Positions 40,432 to 47,562 of a DNA stretch of 49,293 nt are shown here, one piece after another. The DNA is taken from assembly GCA_020634555.1 (NCBI GenBank), contig JACKBK010000027.1, positions 1-49,293 on the forward strand, given 5' to 3'. Numbering within the stretch: position 1 is the first letter of the stretch; each line of letters starts with the position of its first letter. Both the position numbers and the translations under genes were made by a program. This stretch comes from Caldilineae bacterium. GTDB taxonomy: Bacteria; Chloroflexota; Anaerolineae; JAAEKA01. Under the pieces are notes generated by a model. It saw only the letters and a list, made by a program, of their open reading frames with translations, had not been told where the DNA came from and did not search any database.

Positions 40432-40502
40432 CTCGGGGACGTGGATTCGAACCACGATTAGAGGATTCAAAGTCCCCGGTCCTGCCATTAGACGATCCCC
40501 GA
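40432..40502 (-). tRNA. tRNA-Gln (TTG)
   Basis: The gene is 71 nt with acceptor UCGGGGA/UCCCCGA, whose weak U1-A72 pair is typical of tRNA-Gln. The anticodon loop is CUUUGAA (UUG) and the discriminator is G. No CCA is encoded. Confidence 0.94.
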
Positions 40503-40538
40503 TCGTTGCCAGGTCATAAAACCTGGTGGACTTTTATA

Positions 40539-40614
40539 TGGTGCCGAGACCCAGACTTGAACTGGGGACACCGCAATTTTCAGTCGCGTGCTCTACCAAC
40601 TGAGCTATCTCGGC
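40539..40614 (-). tRNA. tRNA-Phe (GAA)
   Basis: The gene is 76 nt with encoded CCA. The acceptor is GCCGAGA/UCUCGGC, the anticodon loop is CUGAAAA (GAA), and the discriminator is A. Confidence 0.95.
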
Positions 40615-40691
40615 AAAAGCAGATGGCTAATGGCGCCCCGCCGACTGCACGCCATTGTGCCGTCTGCCAGGTACCATCAGCCATCTACAGT

Positions 40692-40764
<73 letters not shown>

Positions 40765-40807
40765 AAAATGCAATACACCGAACCGGTCTCTGCACGATGA
40801 TCGCCAG

Positions 40808-40880
<73 letters not shown>

Positions 40881-40904
40881 GACTGTCTGCCAACTGGAGG
40901 ACAG

Positions 40905-40987
40905 TGCCGACGAGAGGACTCGAACCTCCACGCCCTGAGGGCAACAGATCCTAAGTCTGCAGCGTCTGCCAATTCCGCCACGTCGGC
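40905..40987 (-). tRNA. tRNA-Leu (TAG)
   Basis: The gene is 83 nt with a class II variable arm. The acceptor is GCCGACG/CGUCGGC, the anticodon loop is CUUAGGA (UAG), and the discriminator is A. It begins about 25 nt after the predicted 3' end of RNase P RNA on the same strand. Confidence 0.95.
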
Positions 40988-41012
40988 ATGTGTGGACGGC
41001 GGACTAAGAACA

Positions 41013-41435
41013 GGCTGGTGGTACTCCCGATTCTGTTGAACCCGTCATCTGTCTCTCAAGCTGACGCCTGAGGCTGCTCCTGGCTTGCTGGGTGTTGCCC
41101 AACCTCGCCGTCGCCGCTGCGACGAGACCAAACCTCGCAGAGGCCTGGCCCACTCGCCTTGCTCCCAGTTGCACGCTCGCCCAGCCGGCTGCATCGCTGC
41201 CACCGCTGGTGGGCTCTTACCCCACCGTTTCAGCCCTGACGTTCGTCTGATGACGCATCGCCGGGATTGCTTTCTGTTGCGGTTGTAGTCGCCAGACCGT
41301 TGCCAGCCTGCCGCCCTCACTTGCTGTTTCGTGAGGCAACCTTCCCATGTCACAAAGACACGAGCGGGAGTCGGGAAGTTCCTCTGGCAACCGGTAAACC
41401 GGGCCGCCAGCGACGGATCTCCAACCTGTCCAACC
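41013..41435 (-). ncRNA. rnpB: RNase P RNA (M1 RNA)
   Basis: On the minus strand the conserved RNase P elements occur in order: GAGGAACTTCCCG (compare GAGGAAAGTCC, near 41380), GAAACGGTGGGGTAAGAGCC and CACCAG in the middle, AACTGGGAGCAAGG, and AACAGAATCGGG close to the 3' end. The ends were placed by the closing helix P1, in which GGUUGG pairs with CCAGCC (41013-41018). There are two tandem GGTTGG copies at the 5' side (41421-41426 and 41430-41435), so the 5' end is uncertain by about 10 nt. Type A architecture is likely. The GTAAGAGCCC motif is the specificity-domain signature. Confidence 0.92.
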
Positions 41436-41472
41436 TTTTCAAATGTTAAGGTAGTGCGCCGTAACGTCCGGG

Positions 41473-41502
41473 ATTATACCATGGCCCCCAAGCCATTGTC
41501 AA
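41473..41502 (-). promoter_or_regulatory. Consensus promoter of the rnpB-tRNA operon
   Basis: On the minus strand TTGACA (41497-41502), an 18-bp spacer and TATAAT (41473-41478) match both consensus hexamers exactly. The predicted start (about 41466) lies 30-40 nt before the P1 helix of RNase P RNA, so the 5' end would need processing. Confidence 0.9.
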
Positions 41503-41538
41503 TTCAACGGGGGTCGTTTTGTTCAGCCTACAACGTTG

Positions 41539-41600
41539 CGTCATTCCCGCGGAGGGGCAAATCCGGTCTTCACAGGCACCTGATTCCCGCCTGTCTAGAA
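41539..41600. repeat. Degenerate REP-like element in the rnpB-moaDE spacer
   Basis: CGTCATTCCCGCGGAGGGGC opens a copy of the 9830-9900 family. The second arm is reduced to GATTCCCGCCTG near 41582-41593 and is not complementary to the first. The 316-bp spacer (41436-41751) otherwise holds only the rnpB promoter and no coding signal. Confidence 0.6.
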
Positions 41601-41751
41601 GCGACCACCGAGAGATTCTTCATTAGTGGTCCGGCCCCGTGTGGATCGCGTGTTCGACCCATTCAGAAAGACGATGAAGGAGTTTCTTGTCACGGCACCT
41701 ACCGTCTGTGATGGCATTGGAAACTCTGCGGAATTGATTGGACCAGGGTAG

Positions 41752-42534
41752 CTACCTAGAGTCCCGTAGTTCGCCCACAGCCGGTGCATCGTTGGCCTCT
41801 CGCGGCCCCTCAACCCACCATTGGCCGTCGCTGCCCACCTCTTTTTTCCAAATCGGTACGACAGCTTTCAGCCGCTCGATGGCGTAGCTGCACGCGTCGA
41901 ACGTCCCTTTGCGGTGCGCCGCGGCGACCGCAATCACCACGCTGGCCTCGCCGACCTCGATACGCCCGATGCGGTGGAGGATGCTCACAGCCGTGATCTG
42001 CGGCCAGCGCGCCCGGATGTCGTCGCCCAGCGCTGCCAGCATCGGCTCAGCCATCTCGGCATAGGCCTCGTACTCCAGATACTCCGTCGCCAGCCGGGTG
42101 CCGCCGTCGTTGCCAGCAACCTCAGGCGGAGCAGCAGCAAAGGGCGACGTCAGGTCGGTCTCGCCGCGTACCATGCCTGCAAAGACCGTGATCGCACCGT
42201 GGCTGGGCGCGGCCACCCGACTGGCCACCTCGTCCAGCGACAACGGCGCCGCGGTGATCTCGAACAGCTTGCGATCCTGCCCCCCGCTGACCGGCGGGAA
42301 AAACGCGACCTCATCGCGGTCGTGCAACACGGCATCCTCGCGGGCATACGCCTTGTTCACCGCCGCGTAGATGGTCCCGCTGGCCGTCGGCAGCGCCGGG
42401 AAGTCAACCGCCAGCACGGCCAGCAGATCGGCCACCGTCGCGCCGGACGCCAGCGTACGCTCGACCCGGCTCTCACCCACCGCCTGCCGCACCGATGCAA
42501 AAAAGCGCACCTGAACAGTGATGGTGTCAGTCAT
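41752..42534 (-). CDS. Fused molybdopterin synthase, MoaD-MoaE
   Basis: This 260-residue protein joins the sulfur carrier MoaD (1-85; VQVRFFASVRQAVGESRVE, ending AFFPPVSGG with the diglycine at 84-85) to the catalytic subunit MoaE (about 90-245; AITVFAGMVRG, EYLEYEAYAEMAEPML, HRIGRIEVGEASVVI, IERLKAVVPIWKKE). Together they convert precursor Z (cPMP) to molybdopterin. The MoaD diglycine must be free at the C-terminus to carry a thiocarboxylate. A fusion therefore implies proteolytic cleavage after Gly85, as reported for Mycobacterium tuberculosis MoaX, or an altered mechanism. An insert near 125-145 is longer than in typical MoaE. Confidence 0.92.
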   Translation of the reverse strand: MTDTITVQVRFFASVRQAVGESRVERTLASGATVADLLAVLAVDFPALPTASGTIYAAVNKAYAREDAVLHDRDEVAFFPPVSGGQDRKLFEITAAPLSLDEVASRVAAPSHGAITVFAGMVRGETDLTSPFAAAPPEVAGNDGGTRLATEYLEYEAYAEMAEPMLAALGDDIRARWPQITAVSILHRIGRIEVGEASVVIAVAAAHRKGTFDACSYAIERLKAVVPIWKKEVGSDGQWWVEGPREANDAPAVGELRDSR

Positions 42535-42639
42535 GGGGCAGATGGCGGATAGCGTATTGCGTGATGAATATTACGTAAAGTGTTTCGCCTGTTCATCGTC
42601 ACCTCCAGTTCCGATACATCCCGTCTTTCCATCGTTTCC

Positions 42640-43164
42640 CTACTTTCCATCATTTCCTTCAACCCGCGCCTCTCTTTGCCACCCTGTCACCCACTCTCCA
42701 CTCTTCCCGCCCCGCTTCTCCAGCAACCGTATCTCGCCGATGACCATCCCCTTCTCCAGCGCCTTGGCCATGTCGTAGACAGTCAGCGCGGCGGCTGCAA
42801 CGGCGGTCAGCGCCTCCATCTCGACGCCGGTTTTGCCGCGGCAGCGCACTGTCGCCGTTATGACAACCTGACTGGCTGCGTCGTCTAGCTGGAGATCGAC
42901 GGCCACCTGGCTGAGCAGCAACGGATGGCAGAGCGGGATGATGTCGGGCGTTCGCTTGGCAGCCATGATGCCCGCCACGCGCGCCGTTCCCAACACATCG
43001 CCCTTGGGAACATCGCCATCGCGGATCGCCGCCAGGGTTGCGGGCATCATGCGCACCGCGCCACGCGCCACGGCTAAACGCTCGGTAACATCCTTGGCGC
43101 CCACGTCCACCATGCGCGCTGCGCCGCTCTCGTCAAGATGAGTTAAACTGGATTCTTCGCTCAC
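42640..43164 (-). CDS. moaC: Cyclic pyranopterin monophosphate synthase accessory protein MoaC
   Basis: This 174-residue protein acts with MoaA in the first step of molybdenum cofactor synthesis, making cPMP. Family blocks are MVDVGAKDVTERLAVARG, VAGIMAAKRTPDIIPLCHPL and GVEMEALTAVAAAALTVYDM, including the active-site KRTPDIIPLCH and the Asp near DMAKALEK. The last residues (REARVEGNDGK) are encoded by the edge of an 18-nt imperfect tandem repeat and are not part of the core. Its start overlaps the stop of the upstream DUF5678 gene by 4 bases. Confidence 0.95.
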   Translation of the reverse strand: MSEESSLTHLDESGAARMVDVGAKDVTERLAVARGAVRMMPATLAAIRDGDVPKGDVLGTARVAGIMAAKRTPDIIPLCHPLLLSQVAVDLQLDDAASQVVITATVRCRGKTGVEMEALTAVAAAALTVYDMAKALEKGMVIGEIRLLEKRGGKSGEWVTGWQREARVEGNDGK

Positions 43165-43577
43165 GTCACTCCACCATGTCGGTCAACTGATTGGGGCCAT
43201 CCAAGACTAATCGCAGCTTGTTCAGGGCGTTGCGGCCAAGTACGTATGACAATGTCCTGTGGACCTTCTGCCGGCATGATAAGGACAGCAATGCTTCCGT
43301 ACGAGTTGCGCACTCGCCGGTACAAGGCGAGTCTGTCTGTGTCGTGATCGACCAATTTTCGATCATGCACGGCCACATACTCACCCTCGTATTTGGCTCT
43401 CTCGCGAAGCGGCAGACTCTGCCACCATTCCTGTTCCAGCTCAATCTTTTTCCGGTCCGAAATCGTTCGTTCTCGTGTCACTGCTCGGAACAGAAAGTCC
43501 TCTACGGTAATTCCGCGCAGATTGGCCTCGTGCTCAATAGTCTGCACCAGATCCTCAGAAACTAACAGAGTTGTCAC
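43161..43577 (-). CDS. DUF5678-like protein with an RHH-type N-terminus, fused to foreign sequence
   Basis: This 138-residue protein begins with a ribbon-helix-helix-like antitoxin segment (LLVSEDLVQTIEHEANLRGI, TVEDFLFRAVTRE). A DUF5678-like region follows (about 62-112, YEGEYVAVHDRKLVDHDTD, LYRRVRNSYGSIAVLIM). From about residue 114 the sequence turns into WPQRPEQ and onward, which makes no domain sense. The same DNA in the other frame encodes a retropepsin C-terminus (43166-43240). The gene therefore looks like the product of a deletion that joined a DUF5678 gene to the end of its usual partner. It still ends in ATGA overlap with moaC. A TACAAT box lies at 43624-43629 on the minus strand. 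Confidence 0.65.
   Translation of the reverse strand: MTTLLVSEDLVQTIEHEANLRGITVEDFLFRAVTRERTISDRKKIELEQEWWQSLPLRERAKYEGEYVAVHDRKLVDHDTDRLALYRRVRNSYGSIAVLIMPAEGPQDIVIRTWPQRPEQAAISLGWPQSVDRHGGVT
43166..43240 (-). pseudogene. C-terminal remnant of a retropepsin-like aspartic protease
   Basis: In the frame not used by the DUF5678 gene, 24 codons read LGRNALNKLRLVLDGPNQL and onward to a TGA stop at 43166. LGR-N-x-L-N-x-L-x-x-x-LDGP is the typical C-terminal block of clan AA retropepsin-like proteases that often follow DUF5678 genes. The catalytic DTG part is missing. It is therefore interpreted as the remaining end of a deleted gene. Confidence 0.6.
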
Positions 43578-43654
43578 GGTGTCACCTCCGCCTCCATGTC
43601 AACTGCCTTATACGCACCTTGGCATTGTACTATAACGTATTGTGGATCTTTCGT

Positions 43655-44920
43655 TCAGACCAGCCAGTCACTGTTCAACAGCAGCACCGGCCGCTGGCTG
43701 CCGGGCGGCAGCAGGCCATCGGCCTGTTCCAACACCAGCAAGCCGTCGGCGCCCGCGGCCGAAAGTAACCGGCTGGATGCCTGGCTGCCGGTAGAGCGGG
43801 CGATGATCTGCCCGTTCTCCCGGCTCAGTGTCACCCGGTGAAACTCGGCCCGCTCCGGGTCGAGCCGGAAGCGGTGACCCAACGTCGCGTCGATGCGCGG
43901 CAGGCCAGCGTGCTCGACTCCCAACATGCGGCGAATGGCGGGCCGGACAAACAATTGAAAGGTGACCAGCGACGATACCGGGTTGCCGGGCAGGGCGAAA
44001 ACCGGCCGGACAGGCTGCTCAGCAGCGATGTGGCCATCGGCGTCGCGTACCGGCAGGGTCGCAAAGGTCAGCGGCTTCCCAGGCTTCATCCGCACCCGGC
44101 CAAGATGCACCGTTCCCCAGCTTGCCAGCAGCGGCTTGAGCAGGTCCAGCTCGCCCATGCTGACGCCGCCCGACGTCACCAACACATCGGCGCTGGCAAG
44201 GCCGGTCGCCAGACCCCGTTCCAGCTCGCCCGGTCGATCGCGCAGCACGCCCAGGTCCAGCGGCTGCCCACCAGCCTGCGCGGCGGCTGCCAGCAGTGTC
44301 GCCCGATTGCTGTCGTAGATCTGGCCGGGGCCGAGTGGTTGGCCCGCTTCTGCCAGCTCATCGCCGGTAGAAAAGACGCCCACCACCGGCCGGCGATGCA
44401 CGGTCGCCCGCGATCTGCCCAGCGAGGCCAGCATCCCAAGCTCCGCCGCCCCCAATACCTGGCCAGCCCGCAACACCAACTCACCGGCAGCGATGTCTGA
44501 CCCGATCGGGCGGATGTTCTGCCCCGCGGCAAGCGTTTCGCCATGCACCGGCGTCACGTTGCCGTTCTCTTCGTCCGACAGTTCGACCTTGATGACCACA
44601 TCCGCGCCAGGCGGAACGGGCGCGCCCGTGGTAATACGCACTGCCTCACCTGGCTCAACGACCAGACCAACCGGTGCGCCGGCCATCTGCTCACCAACCA
44701 GCCGCCGGGCCATGCTACCATCAGCAGCACGTAGCGCGAAACCGTCGACTACCGCCGCGGGAAAGGAGGGCAGATCGTCGGTCGCTTGGACATCCTGGGC
44801 CAACACCAAGCCCAGCGCGTCCAGCAGCGGCAGTTCGCAGGCCGGCAGCGGCGCGACTCGGCTCAACACCGATGCCAGCGCATCGTCAACAGAAACCATC
44901 GGATAGGGTGACTCTCGCAT
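43655..44920 (-). CDS. moeA: Molybdopterin molybdenumtransferase MoeA
   Basis: This 421-residue enzyme inserts molybdate into adenylylated molybdopterin. Motifs are FPAAVVDGFALRAADG (N-terminal), ITTGAPVPPGADVVIKVE, and VVGVFSTGDELAEAGQPL with IYDSNRATLLAAA (the MoCF-binding domain). LVTSGGVSMGELDLLKPLL and FALPGNPVSSLVTFQLFV (catalytic region) follow. The C-terminal domain IV ends normally. It is a separate transcription unit from moaC and moaD-moaE, with its own -10 box 8 nt upstream of the ATG and no Shine-Dalgarno site. Confidence 0.96.
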   Translation of the reverse strand: MRESPYPMVSVDDALASVLSRVAPLPACELPLLDALGLVLAQDVQATDDLPSFPAAVVDGFALRAADGSMARRLVGEQMAGAPVGLVVEPGEAVRITTGAPVPPGADVVIKVELSDEENGNVTPVHGETLAAGQNIRPIGSDIAAGELVLRAGQVLGAAELGMLASLGRSRATVHRRPVVGVFSTGDELAEAGQPLGPGQIYDSNRATLLAAAAQAGGQPLDLGVLRDRPGELERGLATGLASADVLVTSGGVSMGELDLLKPLLASWGTVHLGRVRMKPGKPLTFATLPVRDADGHIAAEQPVRPVFALPGNPVSSLVTFQLFVRPAIRRMLGVEHAGLPRIDATLGHRFRLDPERAEFHRVTLSRENGQIIARSTGSQASSRLLSAAGADGLLVLEQADGLLPPGSQRPVLLLNSDWLV

Positions 44921-44928
44921 GACTGTCG

Positions 44929-44956
44929 ATTATACGGATGGAGGGGCGAGTGGCAA
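44929..44956 (-). promoter_or_regulatory. Leaderless-type promoter of moeA
   Basis: On the minus strand TTGCCA (44951-44956), a 16-bp spacer and TATAAT (44929-44934) are followed after 8 nt by the moeA ATG. Transcription should start within a base or two of the start codon. Confidence 0.65.
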
Positions 44957-44987
44957 GTCAGACCGGTGACGGCGCGGCGCATCCGCC

Positions 44988-45016
44988 TTGGCAGCGCGGC
45001 GGGTTGCGGCTATAAT
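44988..45016 (+). promoter_or_regulatory. Promoter of the DUF1801-TMEM175 pair
   Basis: TTGGCA (44988-44993), 17 bp and TATAAT (45011-45016) lead to a start near 45023, with a 40-nt leader that includes GGAGG before ATG 45063. Confidence 0.75.
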
Positions 45017-45062
45017 CGCCACGGATCAACAGAGCAAAGCACCAATTCACGGAGGCGAAACG

Positions 45063-45431
45063 ATGACCGAGAAAACTGTCGATGCATACATCGAAGGGCT
45101 GGATGGCTGGCAGCACGAGACAGCAGTGCGGCTGCGCGGCATTGTCAAGAGCGCTGCGCCGAATGCCCGCGAGTCGCTCAAATGGGCGCAGCCCGTCTAT
45201 GAGGCGGATGGCCCCTTTTGCTACTTCAAAGCGTTCAAGAGCTCGTTGAATTTCGGCTTCTGGCGCGGTGTTGACCTCGACGATCCCAAGGGACTGCTGG
45301 AAGGCAGCGGCGACAAGATGCGCCACGTCAAGTTGACCGGCGTCGATGGCATCGACGAGGACGCATTCGCCGACTTCGTGCGCCAGGCAATTGAACTGAA
45401 CCATCTCAAGGGTGATCCAACCAAGGGGTAG
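45063..45431 (+). CDS. DUF1801 domain protein (YdhG-like)
   Basis: This 122-residue protein matches the DUF1801/YdhG fold: VDAYIEGLDGWQHETAVRLR, APNARESLKWAQPVY and CYFKAFKSSLNFGFWRG are the recognisable blocks, followed by a C-terminal helix. Some relatives are described as iron-binding frataxin-like or conserved hypothetical proteins. No catalytic role is known. The start at 45063 has GGAGG 7 nt upstream. The TMEM175-like gene follows 2 bp after the stop. Confidence 0.85.
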   Translation: MTEKTVDAYIEGLDGWQHETAVRLRGIVKSAAPNARESLKWAQPVYEADGPFCYFKAFKSSLNFGFWRGVDLDDPKGLLEGSGDKMRHVKLTGVDGIDEDAFADFVRQAIELNHLKGDPTKG

Positions 45432-45433
45432 CG

Positions 45434-46111
45434 ATGACTGAAAGCTCGTCCGCAGACAAACCGGCCCAGACCGATAAAACACAAAAACGTTCAGTAGCCA
45501 ACTACTACACCGACAAGACAGGGTTGGAGCGCCTGATTTTCTTCAGCGACGCCGTGTTCGCCATCGCGATCACATTGCTGGCGCTGGAGATCCGTTTACC
45601 AGAGGAAGCTGGACACTTCAATGACCGTGAGTTGTGGATCAGCCTGCTGGGTCTTTGGCACGAATACCTGGCCTACATCATCAGCTTCCTGGTGATCGGC
45701 TCGTTCTGGTTGGCGCATCACCGCAAGTACCGGCTGATCGAGCGCTACGACACCCGTCTGTTGTCGCTGAACCTGATTGTGCTGATGTCGATCGCCTTCA
45801 TCCCTTTCGCCAGTTCAGTCATCAGCGCCAGTTCCAACCGCAGCGCGACGGTCTTCTACTCGCTGACCATGATCGTGGTCGGCCTGCTTTTTGGAGCGCT
45901 TTGGGCCTACGCATCGCACAACAACCGCTTGATCAGCTCTCGCACCAGCCAGAGGCAACGACATCGTGAGTTCATGGCGCCAGTCGTGACCGTGGTAGTA
46001 TTCCTGCTCTCCATCGTTCTCTCTTTCGTCAACACGGATCTGGCGCGGTTGTCATGGCTGTTAATCCTGCCTGCGGCTGTCTACGTGAATACGGATCGTC
46101 CGACAACGTAA
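45434..46111 (+). CDS. TMEM175-family (DUF1211) putative potassium channel
   Basis: This 225-residue membrane protein carries the family signature RLIFFSDAVFAIAITLLALE at about 32-51; the FSDxxxA motif on helix 1 lines the pore in bacterial TMEM175 channels. Six hydrophobic segments are visible (about 35-53, 75-97, 112-132, 140-160, 180-197 and 203-218), though bacterial members usually have this single six-helix unit and act as tetramers. A charged N-terminal 30 residues precedes helix 1. The gene follows the DUF1801 gene by 2 bp in the same transcript. The last residues (NTDRPTT) border the decayed region downstream. Confidence 0.85.
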   Translation: MTESSSADKPAQTDKTQKRSVANYYTDKTGLERLIFFSDAVFAIAITLLALEIRLPEEAGHFNDRELWISLLGLWHEYLAYIISFLVIGSFWLAHHRKYRLIERYDTRLLSLNLIVLMSIAFIPFASSVISASSNRSATVFYSLTMIVVGLLFGALWAYASHNNRLISSRTSQRQRHREFMAPVVTVVVFLLSIVLSFVNTDLARLSWLLILPAAVYVNTDRPTT

Positions 46112-46147
46112 CGCCCGATGTATTCCACAACTTGCAAGGTGTTCCAT

Positions 46148-46234
46148 CAATCGATCCTTCGGTCCGCTATACGGGCGGAACTGGACGCACTGCTGGCGCC
46201 GGTGCTGGATCGGACGTTTCGTGGGGAGTTGTAG
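46148..46234 (+). pseudogene. C-terminal remnant of a type I restriction specificity subunit (HsdS-like)
   Basis: Twenty-nine codons read QSILRSAI, then AELDALLAPVLDRTFRGEL and a TAG stop. The ending L-x-x-L-x-x-x-x-L-x-x-x-FRGEL is characteristic of HsdS C-termini. There is no start codon, and the upstream 30 bp shows no further homology. The identification rests on a short motif. Confidence 0.45.
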
Positions 46235-46310
46235 AGATGTGCCATGAGCAATCGGTCAAATCAGCGCCTGATGAGGAAACGCTCAGTTCGTCTGGCCGTC
46301 CTTTTTCGGC

Positions 46311-46316
46311 TATAAT
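46311..46316 (+). promoter_or_regulatory. -10 box of the decayed toxin-antitoxin locus
   Basis: TATAAT in the context CGGCTATAATGCC lies 53 bp before the antitoxin ATG at 46369. The -35 region is poor. The same CGGCTATAAT string occurs at the 45011 promoter. Confidence 0.5.
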
Positions 46317-46368
46317 GCCCCGCGCAGTGGTCAAGCAAACACTATTTCTTACTCACGGAGAATTCGAC

Positions 46369-46592
46369 ATGATGTTAGTGGAAGATCTATACCAAGAACA
46401 GATCCGCCCGCTTCCGGTTGCCGACCGACTGCAACTGATTGCGCATTGCCGAGGACCTCGCCAGTGGTGCACCTTCACCAAACGGCGGATCACAGAACTG
46501 CGCGGTTTTTTCATTGCAAGGAGATCTGGCAAGATGTTGACGCCCAGCAGTATATCGATAACCTGCGCAGCGAATGGAAGCAGCGTTCGTGA
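46369..46592 (+). pseudogene. Frameshifted VapB-type antitoxin gene
   Basis: The start is well formed (GGAG 9 nt before ATG) and the first 25 codons are intact: MMLVEDLYQEQIRPLPVADR, a common N-terminus of antitoxins paired with PIN toxins. The frame is then lost. In another frame the gene ends KEIWQDVDAQQYIDNLRSEW and KQRS with TGA at 46590-46592, as expected for the C-terminus. At least two frameshifts separate the two parts. The stop overlaps the ATG of the toxin gene (TGATG). Confidence 0.7.
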
Positions 46593-47023
46593 TGCGCATC
46601 GACGTTGCGCTGAGGGGGCTGCCAGGCTGGGCGTTGACTCAGCGCCATTCATCTATTACATTGAGGAACACCCGACGTATCTGGCGCACGTCGTTGGTTT
46701 TTCTGGCGGCAGATACACCGCCCAAATTGAGTTGGTCACATCGACTATCACCGTCTCAGAAGTGTTGATCCATCCTCTGCGCTTGGGGGCCGACCATCTG
46801 CGAGATGAGTATCTCGACCTCTTCCTGAACAGCGCAAATCTGGAGATCCAGAGCATCGATATCGACGTCGCACAAAGGGCAGCAGCACTGCGCGCCGCTC
46901 ACAATATCCGGTTGCCCGATGCTTTACAGATCGGAGTTAGCGATGGCGCTGCGATGCCGGCTGCACTGCATTCTGACGAATGACAGGCAGCTCAGTCGAG
47001 TGAACGATCTGCGCGCTCACTGA
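46592..47023 (+). pseudogene. Frameshifted VapC-type PIN-domain toxin gene
   Basis: Pieces of a PIN ribonuclease lie in three frames. MRIDVALRGLP at the ATG is followed in another frame by ARLGVDSAPFIYYIEEHPTY (first acidic residue), ELVTSTITVSEVLIHPLRLG (conserved Glu), and QRAAALRAAHNIRLPDALQI (Asp). The end, MALRCRLHCILTNDRQLSRV, is again in a shifted frame and stops at 47021-47023. Three or more frameshifts make a functional toxin unlikely. The longest single open frame in this stretch is an artefact of stop-free decay. Confidence 0.75.
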
Positions 47024-47173
47024 TCGTAGATGATTTCGATCCAGTTTAAATCTCAAGAATCTTCACTTCGCCGGAACTCTTCAATACCAGGCTCTGAGAC
47101 GCCGACCACGGCACAGCATACACTCAGTACGACAACAATCAATAAAGTAGGGCAGGGAAATCTACCGTCGACC

Positions 47174-47236
47174 ATGGATCAGGCATTTCAGGAGAGTTGT
47201 AGGCGCCTTCTCAACGCTTTCAAGAGTGACACATGA
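47174..47236 (+). pseudogene. Short gene tail overlapping the next remnant
   Basis: Twenty codons (MDQAFQESCRRLLNAFKSDT) end in TGA that overlaps the ATG at 47233. The overlap mimics an operon junction, so this may be the end of a lost upstream gene. Its family is not recognised. Confidence 0.3.
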
Positions 47237-47450
47237 GCCAAGAATCAGGCATTGTTTTTCAACCCGGCGACCAAGTCATCTGGTGGAAGCAGCATGCTAC
47301 CCGGCGGCGACTACGCGTATCCGGTTCCAGCCACGGTGCTCAAGGTGACGCCAAAGCGCGCCCAGATCCAAGGCGACGATGATGGGACAGATCGTGCAAC
47401 GCTACATCATGGCAGCAAACCTGGAAAGGCCAGGCGAGCTGCGGCCGTAG
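47233..47450 (+). pseudogene. Frameshifted small protein gene of unknown family
   Basis: The gene reads MSQESGIVFQPGDQVIWWKQ at its start. It then continues in a second frame (PGGDYAYPVPATVLKVTPKR and QIQGDDDG) and in a third to the stop (QIVQRYIMAANLERPGELRP). Joined together this makes one plausible protein of about 70 residues with an SH3-like beta pattern. Two frameshifts have broken it. It is the last piece of the decayed block before the zinc-ribbon gene. Confidence 0.55.
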
Positions 47451-47562
47451 CGCCAACCCATCGAGTTGCAGGGACAATATCTGGCGTTCACTTGCAGCAA
47501 CTGCACCGTAATACCCCCCACTCTTCACCTGAACGCCCCAGGCTTCCCCTATCCTACTTACC

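Noticed and set aside
41045..41353. Open frames on both strands within 41.0-41.4 kb
   Set aside because: They lie inside RNase P RNA, whose conserved elements (GGGGTAAGAGCC, GAGCAAGG, ACAGAATCGGG) are clear on the minus strand.
42590..42660. 18-nt imperfect direct repeat after moaC as a regulatory array
   Set aside because: Only about two imperfect units (GGAAATGATGGAAAG against GGAAACGATGGAAAG on the minus strand) are present, and simple slippage explains them.
46054..46983. 309-codon open frame taken as one protein
   Set aside because: It mixes pieces of an antitoxin and a PIN toxin in the wrong frames. The expected continuations are found in the other frames, so it is decay, not a gene.
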